A DNA stretch of 64,000 bases from CAWUKT01 sp964352215 (GTDB taxonomy: Bacteria > Bacteroidota > Bacteroidia > J057 > JADKCL01), in assembly GCA_964352215.1 (NCBI GenBank), contig CAYGRE010000031.1, positions 1 through 64,000 of the forward strand. Reading direction: 5' to 3'. The notes under the pieces are model-generated. The model saw nothing but the letters and a program-made list of their open reading frames with translations, did not search any database and had not been told where the DNA came from. Within the stretch, counting starts at the first letter, position 1. Each line of letters begins with the position of its first letter. The position numbers and the translations under genes are program-made. Positions 9,955 to 19,331 of this stretch are shown here, in pieces.

Positions 9955-10454
9955 TTTTAGATTATTAGCTGTGTTAAATAATTGACACAGCCAGGCCTGA
10001 CCATTGTGTCCTAGCAACCTGATTCATAAGGTGGTTGGGTTGCTTACATTGCAAAGAAGGGAACTCTCCCAGGACCTTCAAATAATATATATTGCGGTTT
10101 GTAGCGCTTTTAAAACCGTTTATCAGGTGTCATATACATGTTATTGGAGGGAACAAACCCCTCAAACAGTTTTGAATTGGCTATTTCAGGAATAACATTT
10201 TTGGGCAATTGTTCCTTTATATTGCTGTCATAAATTTCTTAAAGGAGTTTGAGAACAGCCACTTTCAAGGAACTCAACAGTGGTGGTCATCTATTATTTT
10301 ACCTCTGATTCTGTGATTGAGATATCTACAAAATGGCTATTGAGAGCCATAATCCGGGTTTTCTCTGTCTGGAATTTGTGATATTCCGAAAATTCAGGTC
10401 TTGAATTTGTTGCCGCCCCCATGATCTTGGGTGTATTCAAAAACAATCTAAGAT
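9955..10454. other. 500-bp divergent intergenic region with an inverted repeat
   Basis: The spacer lies between the T9SS gene (minus) and helical paralogue B (plus). At 9968-9991 there is an inverted repeat with 7-bp arms (GCTGTGT and ACACAGC) and a 10-base loop, just upstream of the T9SS gene, a possible operator or leader hairpin. The remainder is AT-rich without a convincing gene. Confidence 0.5.
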
Positions 10455-11993
10455 ATGGCACAAAGCAAATCATTCAGTCTCATCAAGTCTCTCTCAGAAG
10501 ACGAACAAAAGAAAATCCAATCCGGGCTTCAGGCCAAGGGACGCAAAGGGCAAACCCCCGAAGTCTTGGCACAATTTTTCAATCTTGTTATAAGTGTGGT
10601 AAAGAAAGGGAGCAACAATGGAAACCCAACCTCTATCAAAGAATGGATTTGGAAAAAGTTATGCCCAGGTGAAAATTACAACGACAACAGATTCAGAAAA
10701 CATGCATTTCGCATGAATCAGTATGTCCAGGATTTTCTACTGGATGAGAAATGGGCGAATGAAGAGCAAAATGCGTTTAAGCAGGAGCTGCTTTATGAAA
10801 CCTTTTGGGAGCGCAATCAGACCAAGGCACTGGAAAGTTTGGGAAAACGCCTGGGTGGTGACCTCCTGAAAATTGTGGGACTCCGGAAATTTATGGTCAC
10901 CCGTGAGATATTGATTAAAGGTGAAGAAAGCCGAAACAGACTCCAAACCGAGGCGGATTTTTCAAACCTCCGCAGGCTAATCGAGATAGAACAAAGTTTC
11001 GACTCCATCAAATTGGTATGCCTTGAGTTGGCAAGTGGCAAGGAAGTTGACCCCGAGGAAATAAGAAGGCTGACCGTGCAAGGAAATAAATACCATCAGA
11101 CGTCTGAATTGTACCAATTGAATTGGAAGCTTTTCCTTGTCATGACGGACTTGTTGAACATGTGCGACTTGAAGGGAATAGAAGGTGCCCGCAGTGAAAG
11201 GGCAAAGGAGTTCGTGCAGTACTTTCATCATACAAGCCCGATCTCATTCCGGGAAAAATACCTGGTTTACCACACCTTCAGCAACTTTCTCAAATCAAGG
11301 ATGGAGTGCGAAGACAGAGGAGCATCAGACTTTTTGGAATCCATCCTCGAATTGCACGCACGATTCATTGAATGCGCAGGGAAATTCTGCACCGCGATGG
11401 AAGCCGAAAAGTTTCTCTACCTGTTCGACCTGGGAGTTGGACAACTAAAATCAGACATGGCCGGCGAGCTATTGGATAAATACCTGCATTTGGTAGAAGA
11501 TGAATTCCAGGACAAACTTGGTATTACCATCAGGTCCTTGTATTTATTCGCGGATGGAGCCTTTCAGGAAGTGCTGGATTTGGCGGATTTGGAAGCACTT
11601 AAGAAAGACCCGGTTGATGATGCGGAGAAGAGATTCGATATCCGTCTGGGCCTCATCCAAATGCAGTCCAGAATTGCAATAAGTCATCAGGTAAGTGTAG
11701 GTGGATTGAGCCGCTGGATGAATAAATGTATCAAGAAGTGTCCTTCACTGAACAAAGCTACCAAAAGCGCTCTGCACAATATGGTTGAGTATTCAATGAT
11801 GCTAACCAAAAAGTTCACCCCTGATGTGATGGAAGACCATTTGAAGAAAATCCAGGAGATCGAAGACATCCAGGGCCTGGAGATACACAAAGACTGGTTA
11901 CACAGAAGATTCAAGATAAAAGCCCAAAGACCTACGCAAGCCCCAAAGCCTTTCCAGGCTCAAGAACCAGTCCTGGCCTATTCCATCCAGTAG
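10455..11993 (+). CDS. ~500-aa helical protein, paralogue family member B
   Basis: 512 residues, predominantly alpha-helical and charged, no signal peptide. The N-terminal motif FSLIKSLSEDEQKKIQ corresponds to the LIQSLSKAEKRHF of member C and the QLESLSKREREEL of member A. It is followed by a segment with ordered helices and a proline/glutamine-rich last ~20 residues (AQRPTQAPKPFQAQEP). It sits one gene away from member A in the same orientation, separated by an unrelated T9SS gene, which suggests an old local duplication. Function unknown. Confidence 0.83.
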   Translation: MAQSKSFSLIKSLSEDEQKKIQSGLQAKGRKGQTPEVLAQFFNLVISVVKKGSNNGNPTSIKEWIWKKLCPGENYNDNRFRKHAFRMNQYVQDFLLDEKWANEEQNAFKQELLYETFWERNQTKALESLGKRLGGDLLKIVGLRKFMVTREILIKGEESRNRLQTEADFSNLRRLIEIEQSFDSIKLVCLELASGKEVDPEEIRRLTVQGNKYHQTSELYQLNWKLFLVMTDLLNMCDLKGIEGARSERAKEFVQYFHHTSPISFREKYLVYHTFSNFLKSRMECEDRGASDFLESILELHARFIECAGKFCTAMEAEKFLYLFDLGVGQLKSDMAGELLDKYLHLVEDEFQDKLGITIRSLYLFADGAFQEVLDLADLEALKKDPVDDAEKRFDIRLGLIQMQSRIAISHQVSVGGLSRWMNKCIKKCPSLNKATKSALHNMVEYSMMLTKKFTPDVMEDHLKKIQEIEDIQGLEIHKDWLHRRFKIKAQRPTQAPKPFQAQEPVLAYSIQ

Positions 11994-12053
11994 ATGAGAT
12001 AGATTCAGGCGGAACCCGTCTTTTAGCTACGCGACTGACTATGACAAATAAAA

Positions 12054-12080
12054 AAGAGCAGGCTGGAAAAGCCTGCTCTT
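12054..12080 (-). terminator. Rho-independent terminator of rpmE2
   Basis: A perfect 10-bp stem (AAGAGCAGGC/GCCTGCTCTT) with a 7-base loop. Read on the minus strand it is followed by TTTTATTTG, 30 bp after the rpmE2 stop. Confidence 0.88.
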
Positions 12081-12109
12081 CTCTTATAAAGCCTTTCGAA
12101 AAAGACTCC

Positions 12110-12355
12110 TTACTTCTTACCGTAGCGACGGTAGAATTTGTCAACACGTCCAGCGGTATCGACCAACTTCTGCTTCCCGGTGTAGAAGGGATGAGAATCA
12201 CTGGAGATCTCAACCTTAACGAGGGGATATGTATTACCATCTTCCCAATCAATAGTTTCCTTGGTATTGATGGTAGAGCGCGTAAGAAACGCGAAGTCTG
12301 TCGAGATATCTTTGAATACCACTGGGCGATATTCTGGATGGATTCCTTCTTTCAT
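12110..12355 (-). CDS. rpmE2: 50S ribosomal protein L31 type B
   Basis: 81 residues, normal for type B L31. Typical sequence: MKEGIHPEYRPVVFKD at the start, then STINTKETIDWEDG, YPLVKVEISSDSHPFYTGKQ and the basic end KFYRRYGKK. The zinc-binding cysteines of type A L31 are absent, as expected for the zinc-independent form. The frame is open upstream to 12478, but homology starts at the ATG at 12355. A promoter candidate lies 25-30 bp upstream and a strong terminator follows, so it is monocistronic. Confidence 0.97.
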   Translation of the reverse strand: MKEGIHPEYRPVVFKDISTDFAFLTRSTINTKETIDWEDGNTYPLVKVEISSDSHPFYTGKQKLVDTAGRVDKFYRRYGKK

Positions 12356-12384
12356 GGTCGTTATCCTTTTATCAATTAGGTCGG

Positions 12385-12415
12385 CAAAGATAACATAATT
12401 GTCCACTTCACACAA
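12385..12415 (-). promoter_or_regulatory. Bacteroidetes-type promoter for rpmE2
   Basis: On the minus strand the -7 element TATCTTTG (12392-12385) matches TAnnTTTG exactly, and a TTG -33 element lies 20 bp upstream (12415-12413). The predicted transcript would have a leader of about 25 nt before the rpmE2 ATG. Confidence 0.6.
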
Positions 12416-12658
12416 TTTTGAAATAGGAATCTTTTGCTTCTTTGGAATACAAACCCATTTGCAACCGAATTTAAGCACATATAAAACTGTAAAAGCCGAT
12501 TGATTCTCCTCAGCAGCTACTTTTTCCCGATCCTGGGAATATCTTTTCCACAGAATTGAAACAAGGGAGAATCGTAGATTTCCACTTCTTAGCCTAAACC
12601 TGGGTTCGAGTGGATTATTTGGGAACGTAAGATCAACGTCAATAACCGAAAAAGTTCT

Positions 12659-12689
12659 TTTGTGGTTGAATTTAAAGTACGTATTTTTG
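12659..12689 (+). promoter_or_regulatory. Consensus promoter abutting the start codon at 12694
   Basis: TTTG at 12659-12662, a 19-bp spacer and TATTTTTG at 12682-12689 match the Bacteroidetes primary sigma consensus exactly. Only four bases separate the -7 element from the ATG at 12694, so the transcript would begin at or within the start codon (leaderless). Confidence 0.65.
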
Positions 12690-12693
12690 AACC

Positions 12694-13104
12694 ATGCGCA
12701 ATCGGATTAGTAGCTTAGTATTGATTCTGACGCTCGCTTTTGTCTGTCTGAACCTGGTCGGAAAGGGTCAAGCGATGACCTTGAACTATTTCAATGCCTC
12801 CCCGGATGGCAGTGATGTATTGGTTTCCTTTGAAGTCCCGCACGAATCAGGTGTCACCAATTTCAAATTGTTCCGTAAGATTGATGAAGAGTCCAATTGG
12901 ACCTTTTTGGATCATGTCCCACCAACCGGAGCCCTGACCTACACTTATCTGGACTATACCATCTTCAAGGACGAAGCAAAAAATATCACCTATAAATTGT
13001 TGGTGTATCAAAATAGTACCGTCTATACCTATTACACCAATATTCTACACAATCCAACTTCTGTCCAACGAACCTGGGGCAGCATCAAGGCGATGTTCAA
13101 ATAG
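12694..13104 (+). CDS. Small secreted fibronectin-III-like protein
   Basis: 136 residues with a signal peptide (MRNRISSLVLILTLAFVCLNLVGKGQA). The mature part resembles a single fibronectin type III or Ig-like sandwich: NYFNASPDGSDVLVSFEVP, then FKLFRKIDEESNWTFLDHVP and TYTYLDYTI. There is no T9SS tail. Probably periplasmic or surface-exposed; role unknown. It precedes leuS by 78 bp without an obvious terminator. Its promoter predicts a leaderless mRNA. Confidence 0.8.
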   Translation: MRNRISSLVLILTLAFVCLNLVGKGQAMTLNYFNASPDGSDVLVSFEVPHESGVTNFKLFRKIDEESNWTFLDHVPPTGALTYTYLDYTIFKDEAKNITYKLLVYQNSTVYTYYTNILHNPTSVQRTWGSIKAMFK

Positions 13105-13182
13105 CGGATTGTTACTACCTTTCCTTCAATTTTGCCATGTAAAATACGTAACTTGGCGGCTCTGAAAATTTGAAAGAGCTCC

Positions 13183-15963
13183 ATGACGCAATACGATTAC
13201 AAAGCCATTGAGGCTAAATGGCAGGCTTATTGGAAACAGCACAACTCCTTTGCCGCCGGACCCGTATCAGACAAACCCAAATACTATGTATTGGATATGT
13301 TCCCTTATCCCTCCGGGGCAGGACTACACGTAGGTCATCCACTGGGATACATTGCCAGCGACATCGTTGCCCGGTTTCGTCTCCATCAAGGATACAATGT
13401 CCTTCATCCCATGGGGTTTGATGCCTTCGGACTACCAGCTGAGCAATATGCCATCGAAACCGGGCAACACCCGGCCAAAACCACCGAAGAAAATATCCAG
13501 AGCTTCCTCAAGCAACTCAACCGCATCGGACTGGCCTACTCTCCGGATTCGAAAGATGTAAAGACTTGTGACCCCAACTACTACCGCTGGACGCAGTGGA
13601 TCTTCCTGGAAATCTTCAATTCCTGGTACAACCTGGATACCAACCGGGCTGAACCCATTGCCACCCTGACCGATCGGTTTGCCGAGGGAGGGTGCGCATC
13701 TGCAAATGCCTACCATGCCTATGAGGGAAGCTTTATCGCAGAAGAGTGGAATGAAATGTCCGGGAAGGAACAGCATGAGGTCCTGCTGGACTACCGGCTG
13801 GCTTACAATGCCTATTCCGAAGTGAACTGGTGCCCTGCCCTGGGAACCGTATTGGCAAACGACGAAGTCGTCAATGGTGTGTCTGAAAGAGGTGGTCACC
13901 CCGTTATCCGCAAACCCATGCGTCAATGGGCATTCCGGATGCGGGCCTATGCAGACCGGTTGCTCGCAGGGCTGGATACCATACAGTGGCCCGATCCCAT
14001 CAAAGAGCAACAACGCAACTGGATCGGTAGGAGTGAAGGGGCCAATTTCTACTTTGAAGTAGAAGGTGCAACCGAAACCATCGAAGTCTTCTCGACCCGA
14101 CCCGACACCATATTTGGCGCCTCCTTTATGGTCCTCGCCCCCGAGCATCCGCTCATTGAAGCCCTGGTCACCGAAAGCCAAAGAGCAGAGGTAGAGGATT
14201 ACGTCGAATGGGCCAAGAACCGGACAGAAGTCGAACGCCAGCAGGAAAAGAAGATTACCGGTAAGTTCATCGGGGCTTATGCAAAACATCCCTTCATTGA
14301 AGGAAAGAAAATTCCGATATGGACCGCAGACTATGTGCTCTGGGGCTATGGTACCGGGGCCATTATGGCGGTTCCCGCCGGTGACAGCCGGGATTATGCC
14401 TTTGCCAGGCACTTTGATATAGAGATACCCGCCATCTTTGAGGGCATCGACATCAGTGAAGAAGCCTATGAGTCCAAAACAGGCGGCACACTCAAGAATT
14501 CCGGATTCCTGGATGGCCTCACCGTAAAGAAAGCACTGAAAAAAGCAATCATTGCCCTGGAAGAAAAGGGAATCGGAAAAGGCACCGTGAATTACCGCCT
14601 GAGAGATCCCAATTTCAGCCGCCAACGCTATTGGGGAGAACCCTTCCCCATTGTATACCGGGATGGTCTACCTTATGGAATGGATGCAAGCGAACTTCCA
14701 CTTCGGCTTCCCGAGGTTGAGACCTATCAACCTTCCGGTGACGGACAGGGCCCCCTCGCCAACATCGAAGAATGGATCAACCTGCCCGATGGAGGTATCC
14801 GTGAAAGCAATACCATGCCCGGATATGCAGGGTCCAGCTGGTACTTTCTCCGCTATTTCGATGTCTATAACAAAGAACAATTTACCGATCCCGAAAAGGA
14901 AAAGTATTGGATGAATGTAGACCTCTACATAGGAGGATCGGAACATGCCGTAGGCCACTTGCTGTATTCGAGGCTATGGACCAAGATACTCCACGATCTC
15001 GGCCACGTCTCCTTTGACGAGCCCTTCCAGAAACTGGTCAACCAGGGAATGATTCAAGGGAGATCCAATTTGGTGTACCGGGTCAGGGACACCAATACCT
15101 ACGTATCAAAAGGGTTGATCGACCAGTATGAAGCCGTTGATCCCATCCACGTGCCAATTGCCTTTGTAGACCGGGAAGATGTCCTGGACATAGACAAGCT
15201 GAAAAACTGGAGAGACGAATTCCGTGAGGCACAGTATGTACTGGAAGACGGGCGATTCATCACAGACTGGCAAGTAGAGAAAATGTCCAAACGGTATCAC
15301 AATGTGGTCAATCCTGACCAGATCTGTGAAGCGTACGGAGCCGACACCCTGAGACTCTATGAGATGTTCCTGGGACCATTAGAAGATGCCAAGCCCTGGT
15401 CGATGCAAGGTATAGAAGGAGCCCACCGCTTCCTGCGTAAAACCTGGAACCTCTTTGTTGCCGAGGACGGAACCCTCAAAGTGACCGATGGCGAAGGGAG
15501 CAAAGACGAACTGAGGATGTTGCACCAGACCATCGACAAGATCCAAAGTGATATTGAACAATTGAGTTTCAATACCGCAGTGGCCCAATTCATGAAGTTC
15601 CTGAACGAAGCACAGAGATTAAAGACCTCCAAGCGCAGCATTCTGGAACCCTTTCTCATCTGCCTGTCACCCTTTGCGCCGCACTTTGCCGAAGAACTTT
15701 GGGAACGGTTGGGCCATGATGGAAGCATTGTACAAGTCGAATGGCCTGAGTATATCGAAGCACATACCAAGGAGGACAGCGTGACCTACCCCATTCAGGT
15801 GAATGGAAAGATGAAGTTTACCATTGAGGTGGGAGCCGAACTCAGCAAAGATGAGATCGAAAAGGATGTATTGTCCCGGGAAGAAGTAAAGGCATTGTTA
15901 AAGGACCATACCTTACGCAAGGTCATCGTCGTCCCCGGTCGCATTGTCAACCTGGTAGTGTAA
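13183..15963 (+). CDS. leuS: Leucyl-tRNA synthetase
   Basis: Charges tRNA-Leu with leucine in the cytoplasm. 926 residues, full length for a Bacteroidetes LeuRS. The class I signatures are HVGH at 49-52 (within YPSGAGLHVGHPLGY) and KMSKR at 700-704. The CP1 editing domain is present (FSTRPDTIFGASFMVLAPEH and GTGAIMAVPAGDSRDYAFA). An insertion before KMSKR is typical of this phylum. The C-terminus ends RKVIVVPGRIVNLVV, as expected. The next gene begins 70 bp later. Confidence 0.98.
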   Translation: MTQYDYKAIEAKWQAYWKQHNSFAAGPVSDKPKYYVLDMFPYPSGAGLHVGHPLGYIASDIVARFRLHQGYNVLHPMGFDAFGLPAEQYAIETGQHPAKTTEENIQSFLKQLNRIGLAYSPDSKDVKTCDPNYYRWTQWIFLEIFNSWYNLDTNRAEPIATLTDRFAEGGCASANAYHAYEGSFIAEEWNEMSGKEQHEVLLDYRLAYNAYSEVNWCPALGTVLANDEVVNGVSERGGHPVIRKPMRQWAFRMRAYADRLLAGLDTIQWPDPIKEQQRNWIGRSEGANFYFEVEGATETIEVFSTRPDTIFGASFMVLAPEHPLIEALVTESQRAEVEDYVEWAKNRTEVERQQEKKITGKFIGAYAKHPFIEGKKIPIWTADYVLWGYGTGAIMAVPAGDSRDYAFARHFDIEIPAIFEGIDISEEAYESKTGGTLKNSGFLDGLTVKKALKKAIIALEEKGIGKGTVNYRLRDPNFSRQRYWGEPFPIVYRDGLPYGMDASELPLRLPEVETYQPSGDGQGPLANIEEWINLPDGGIRESNTMPGYAGSSWYFLRYFDVYNKEQFTDPEKEKYWMNVDLYIGGSEHAVGHLLYSRLWTKILHDLGHVSFDEPFQKLVNQGMIQGRSNLVYRVRDTNTYVSKGLIDQYEAVDPIHVPIAFVDREDVLDIDKLKNWRDEFREAQYVLEDGRFITDWQVEKMSKRYHNVVNPDQICEAYGADTLRLYEMFLGPLEDAKPWSMQGIEGAHRFLRKTWNLFVAEDGTLKVTDGEGSKDELRMLHQTIDKIQSDIEQLSFNTAVAQFMKFLNEAQRLKTSKRSILEPFLICLSPFAPHFAEELWERLGHDGSIVQVEWPEYIEAHTKEDSVTYPIQVNGKMKFTIEVGAELSKDEIEKDVLSREEVKALLKDHTLRKVIVVPGRIVNLVV

Positions 15964-16033
15964 GGAGTCGATTTCCGAAAAAATTCATAACTTGGATGCT
16001 CGGAATTAGAATGTTTTATCAACACGTATAGTT

Positions 16034-17065
16034 TTGAAAGTTAACAACGAAACCAAAGTAGGCATCCTTGCTGCGGTAGCCCTGTCTTTATTCTTTTTGG
16101 GCTTTAACCTCTTGAAAGGTGAGAAAATCTTTCAAAGCGGGTTTGAATTAAAAGCCTATTACGACAATATAGAAGGCCTTGCTACTGGAAATCCTGTGGT
16201 CTACAACGGATACCGGGTAGGTTCTGTCAAGTCCATCGATATGGATGAAAAGGATGGGCTGCTCGAAGTGATTTTTTCACTGGAGAAAGGGCTGGAGATC
16301 CCGCATGATTCCAAGGCAATGATTGCCAGTGATGGCCTCCTGGGTGGAAAAGCGATCCGCATTGACCGGGGACTGTCCCGGGAACCGGCTGAAAATGGTG
16401 GCATCCTCACCGGAGAAATTGAGCCGACCATTGATCAGGTGGTGATGGACAAGGTATTCCCAATTACCGAGGATGTAGATGATCTCATCAAGCAAATGGA
16501 GCGTTTTATCGGTTGGATGAACAATACCATGGATGCCAGTACCGGAAATAAAATTGACATCATCATGGATGGCTTTGTCAGTACGTCCAAGAACTTTGCC
16601 CGTTCATCTTATCGTGTGGATACTTTGTTGGGCTCAGTGCAAGGAACCGTCCGCAATACCAACCGCATGATTCGCAACCTGGGTGATCAGACTGAAACCC
16701 TGGGACGTGTAATGGAAAATACGGCTCAATTCACCGATTCATTGGCCGCAGCTTCCGGCTCCGTCAAGTCAATTGTTGAATCCAGTGCCAGCATGGTCGA
16801 GAGTGTAGAAGGAATTACCCGCGATATCAACGAAGGACGTGGCTCACTCGGAAAGCTCGTCAAAGATGATAAAATGGCCAAGGATATTGAACTCGTGATT
16901 GCCAAGGCAGATACCTTCATTGATAATATGAATGAAAGCGGTAGGATTCCCATAGATTTCAAACTTCGATTGGGGAAGACACCAGAAGAAAAGCAGAAGA
17001 TCCGAAACGACAAGGCCCAGAGAAAGCTGGATAAAATGCGCGAGAAGGAAGAGAAGCGTAATTAG
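16034..17065 (+). CDS. MCE/MlaD family lipid-transport substrate-binding protein
   Basis: 343 residues. One N-terminal membrane anchor (VGILAAVALSLFFLGFNLL) is followed by an MCE domain (about residues 37-115; LKAYYDNIEGLATGNPVVYNG and VGSVKSIDM), then a long helical region and a charged Lys/Arg/Glu tail. Family members bind phospholipids and work with an Mla-type ABC transporter in the envelope; no permease or ATPase gene is adjacent. The start is TTG at 16034, since the membrane anchor begins almost immediately. It is followed 9 bp later by hutI. Confidence 0.92.
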   Translation: MKVNNETKVGILAAVALSLFFLGFNLLKGEKIFQSGFELKAYYDNIEGLATGNPVVYNGYRVGSVKSIDMDEKDGLLEVIFSLEKGLEIPHDSKAMIASDGLLGGKAIRIDRGLSREPAENGGILTGEIEPTIDQVVMDKVFPITEDVDDLIKQMERFIGWMNNTMDASTGNKIDIIMDGFVSTSKNFARSSYRVDTLLGSVQGTVRNTNRMIRNLGDQTETLGRVMENTAQFTDSLAAASGSVKSIVESSASMVESVEGITRDINEGRGSLGKLVKDDKMAKDIELVIAKADTFIDNMNESGRIPIDFKLRLGKTPEEKQKIRNDKAQRKLDKMREKEEKRN

Positions 17066-17074
17066 CAATTGAAA

Positions 17075-18322
17075 ATGACCAAACTTCTCCTGACCAATAT
17101 TCGGGCTTTGCACTGCATATCGTCTTCCGGAGAGGAGCGTAAGGCAGGTCCTGACATGAAAGATACAGCGATCAGGAACAATGCCTGGGTGCTGGTCGAG
17201 GGCGACAAGATCATCGGACTGGGCGAGATGGATAGCTGCCCTGCTATCGAATCCGATACAAGAGAGATCGATTGTGCCGGCAGCCTGGTTCTACCCGGAT
17301 TTGTAGACAGCCATACCCACCTTGTATTTGCCCGTAGCCGCGAAGAAGAATATGTAGACCGTATCCGCGGCCTTTCTTACGAAGAAATCGCCAGAAGGGG
17401 AGGAGGCATCCTGAACTCCGCCCGTCGACTCCGGGAAATGTCCGAAGATGAATTGCTGGAAGGTGCGATCGAAAGAGCCTGGGAAATATTGTATCTCGGA
17501 ACCACAACCGTAGAAATCAAGTCCGGCTATGGCCTGACCACTGAGGACGAAATGAAAATGCTCAGGGTGGCCAATAACCTGCGCAACTATTGTCCCCTCA
17601 ATATAAAAACGACATTTCTGGGGGCGCATGCGATCCCCACCGAATACAAAGGCAACCGTCAAGGCTATATCGACCTGATCATTCAGGAGATGCTTCCAAT
17701 CGTAGCCAGCGAAGGGCTGGCAGATTTTGTAGATGTGTTCTGCGACGAAGGTTTCTTCACGGTAGAAGAAACAGCCGAAATCCTCAAGGCCGCCCAGGGC
17801 TATGGGCTGATTCCCAAAATACATGCCAACGAAATGGCTAATTCCGGAGGGGTTCAGGTGGGCATCGCCCACGGTGCCCTCAGTGTAGACCACTTGGAAT
17901 GTACCGGTCCGGCAGAGATCGAAGCATTGATCAACAGCCAGACCATACCGACCGTACTTCCCGGATGCAGTTTCTTCCTGGGCATCGACTACGCGCCAGC
18001 CCGGCAGATGATTGATGCAGGACTTCCCCTCTGTATCGCAACCGACTACAACCCTGGTTCCAGTCCCGCCGGAAATATGCAATTCATGCAAAGCCTGGCT
18101 TGTACCATTATGCGCCTGCTCCCCGAGGAAGCCTTGGTTGCGACCACCCTGAATGGGGCCGCTGCTTTGGGAATCAGTCAGCAGGTCGGGTCCATAGAAG
18201 TAGGCAAACGTGCCGATTTGCTCATCACAGAACCCATGGAAAGCCTGGACAGATTGCCCTACTACCATACCCGGGATCAGATAAAAACAGTAATTGTGGC
18301 TGGACAAGTCCTGGAAAAATAG
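17075..18322 (+). CDS. hutI: Imidazolonepropionase
   Basis: Amidohydrolase that opens 4-imidazolone-5-propanoate to N-formimino-L-glutamate in histidine degradation. About 415 residues. Metal and substrate signatures are visible: VDSHTHLVFARSREEEYVDR, VEIKSGYGL, LGAHAIPTEYKG, DVFCDEGFF, KIHANEM, SVDHLECT and ATDYNPGSSP. An in-frame TTG at 17069 is an alternative start; the ATG at 17075 is preferred. No hutH, hutU or hutG is next to it, so the pathway genes must be dispersed. Possibly co-transcribed with the MCE gene. Confidence 0.96.
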   Translation: MTKLLLTNIRALHCISSSGEERKAGPDMKDTAIRNNAWVLVEGDKIIGLGEMDSCPAIESDTREIDCAGSLVLPGFVDSHTHLVFARSREEEYVDRIRGLSYEEIARRGGGILNSARRLREMSEDELLEGAIERAWEILYLGTTTVEIKSGYGLTTEDEMKMLRVANNLRNYCPLNIKTTFLGAHAIPTEYKGNRQGYIDLIIQEMLPIVASEGLADFVDVFCDEGFFTVEETAEILKAAQGYGLIPKIHANEMANSGGVQVGIAHGALSVDHLECTGPAEIEALINSQTIPTVLPGCSFFLGIDYAPARQMIDAGLPLCIATDYNPGSSPAGNMQFMQSLACTIMRLLPEEALVATTLNGAAALGISQQVGSIEVGKRADLLITEPMESLDRLPYYHTRDQIKTVIVAGQVLEK

Positions 18323-18391
18323 GTGCATCCTCCTAAATAAATGCGCCGTCTCAAAAGATTGCTTATTTTCGTTTAAATACTGACCAGTAGG

Positions 18392-19228
18392 ATGTACCTC
18401 AAGCCCAATCACACCCGAAACCGCCTGGCATACTACCTACTCATTTTGATGGGTATTTACAGTGGGATATGCTTTTTCATTTTCATGGTTATGGCATTGG
18501 ATAGATTTGAAGTCCTGGATTGGCTGCGCATGGGGCATGGTAGAAGTGTAGATGGCGAGGCTGCTGGCATCGCCGCCGTGATCATTGGTTTCATGGAAGC
18601 AACCCTGGCAATTGTTTTTGCAATGTGGATGGCAAGGTCATTTAAAAACCTGATTGGATTGGGAGTCAAAACTAAGTTCGGTCCCTTTTCGGCTGGTTTG
18701 AGCTGGTTCATTCCAATAGGCCAGTTTTGGATGCCCTATCGGGCAATCAAAGAGATGATCAATAAATACAGTGCCCTCGTCCGATTTTTCAATGAGCACA
18801 GAGACGTTGACATTGTTGGCCGGGGTAGGATATTGAATACAGCTTCCGTCTACTGGGGACTTTGGATATTCCTCTGGCCCTTTAGCTTTGGCTTCGGAGC
18901 CTACTGGTTTGGGTTGGCGGAACAGGAATATCGCTGGGATGAGAAGTACCAATTTCTGCTGGTATGTGGCAAAATTGCCCTCGACATTGTGCTCATCATT
19001 TATACCATGCGCTTACTCAATCAAGTCAATCACTTAGAAGTGCAGGCTTACCATATTTGGGACCGCGGAGAAATAGACCGTTTTCGACAGGAAAAAGAAG
19101 CAAAAGCGCATCGGGAAGCGATCGCAGGGCATCCAGATGCTGAACAAGCATCTGGCACACCCGAATGGTTAGAGGAAGAAGAGCCCGCTTATATATACTC
19201 CGAAGAGAATCTCTTTGATGCACAGTAG
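18392..19228 (+). CDS. DUF4328 family membrane protein
   Basis: 278 residues with about five hydrophobic segments (near residues 12-35, 60-85, 100-120, 150-175 and 190-212). The conserved DUF4328 pattern is seen: FMARSF-type WMARSFKNLIGLG, then FSAGLSWFIPIGQFWMPYRA. The hydrophilic C-terminal ~65 residues are acidic and likely cytoplasmic. Located in the inner membrane; function not known for the family. Stands alone between hutI and an acyl-CoA dehydrogenase that has its own promoter. Confidence 0.8.
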   Translation: MYLKPNHTRNRLAYYLLILMGIYSGICFFIFMVMALDRFEVLDWLRMGHGRSVDGEAAGIAAVIIGFMEATLAIVFAMWMARSFKNLIGLGVKTKFGPFSAGLSWFIPIGQFWMPYRAIKEMINKYSALVRFFNEHRDVDIVGRGRILNTASVYWGLWIFLWPFSFGFGAYWFGLAEQEYRWDEKYQFLLVCGKIALDIVLIIYTMRLLNQVNHLEVQAYHIWDRGEIDRFRQEKEAKAHREAIAGHPDAEQASGTPEWLEEEEPAYIYSEENLFDAQ

Positions 19229-19248
19229 ACAATTCGACCTGATAGGCA

Positions 19249-19279
19249 TTTGTTTTCCCTGACGAAAGCGATAATTTTG
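19249..19279 (+). promoter_or_regulatory. Consensus Bacteroidetes promoter for the acyl-CoA dehydrogenase gene
   Basis: TTTG at 19249-19252, a 19-bp spacer and TAATTTTG at 19272-19279 match both elements exactly. Transcription would start near 19284, giving a leader of about 48 nt before the ATG at 19332. Confidence 0.7.
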
Positions 19280-19331
19280 TGTTTGCCGGGAGTTTCCCGG
19301 GTAGCTAAATGGAACAGTGAATCATCATTAT

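Noticed and set aside
13432..14625. Long minus-strand open frame (397 codons) opposite leuS
   Set aside because: Lies wholly inside leuS, which has complete family motifs; the antisense translation is Gly/Phe/Cys-rich and shows no domain.
17291..18412. 373-codon minus-strand frame opposite hutI
   Set aside because: Shadow of a fully recognisable gene; no signal, domain or own regulatory context.
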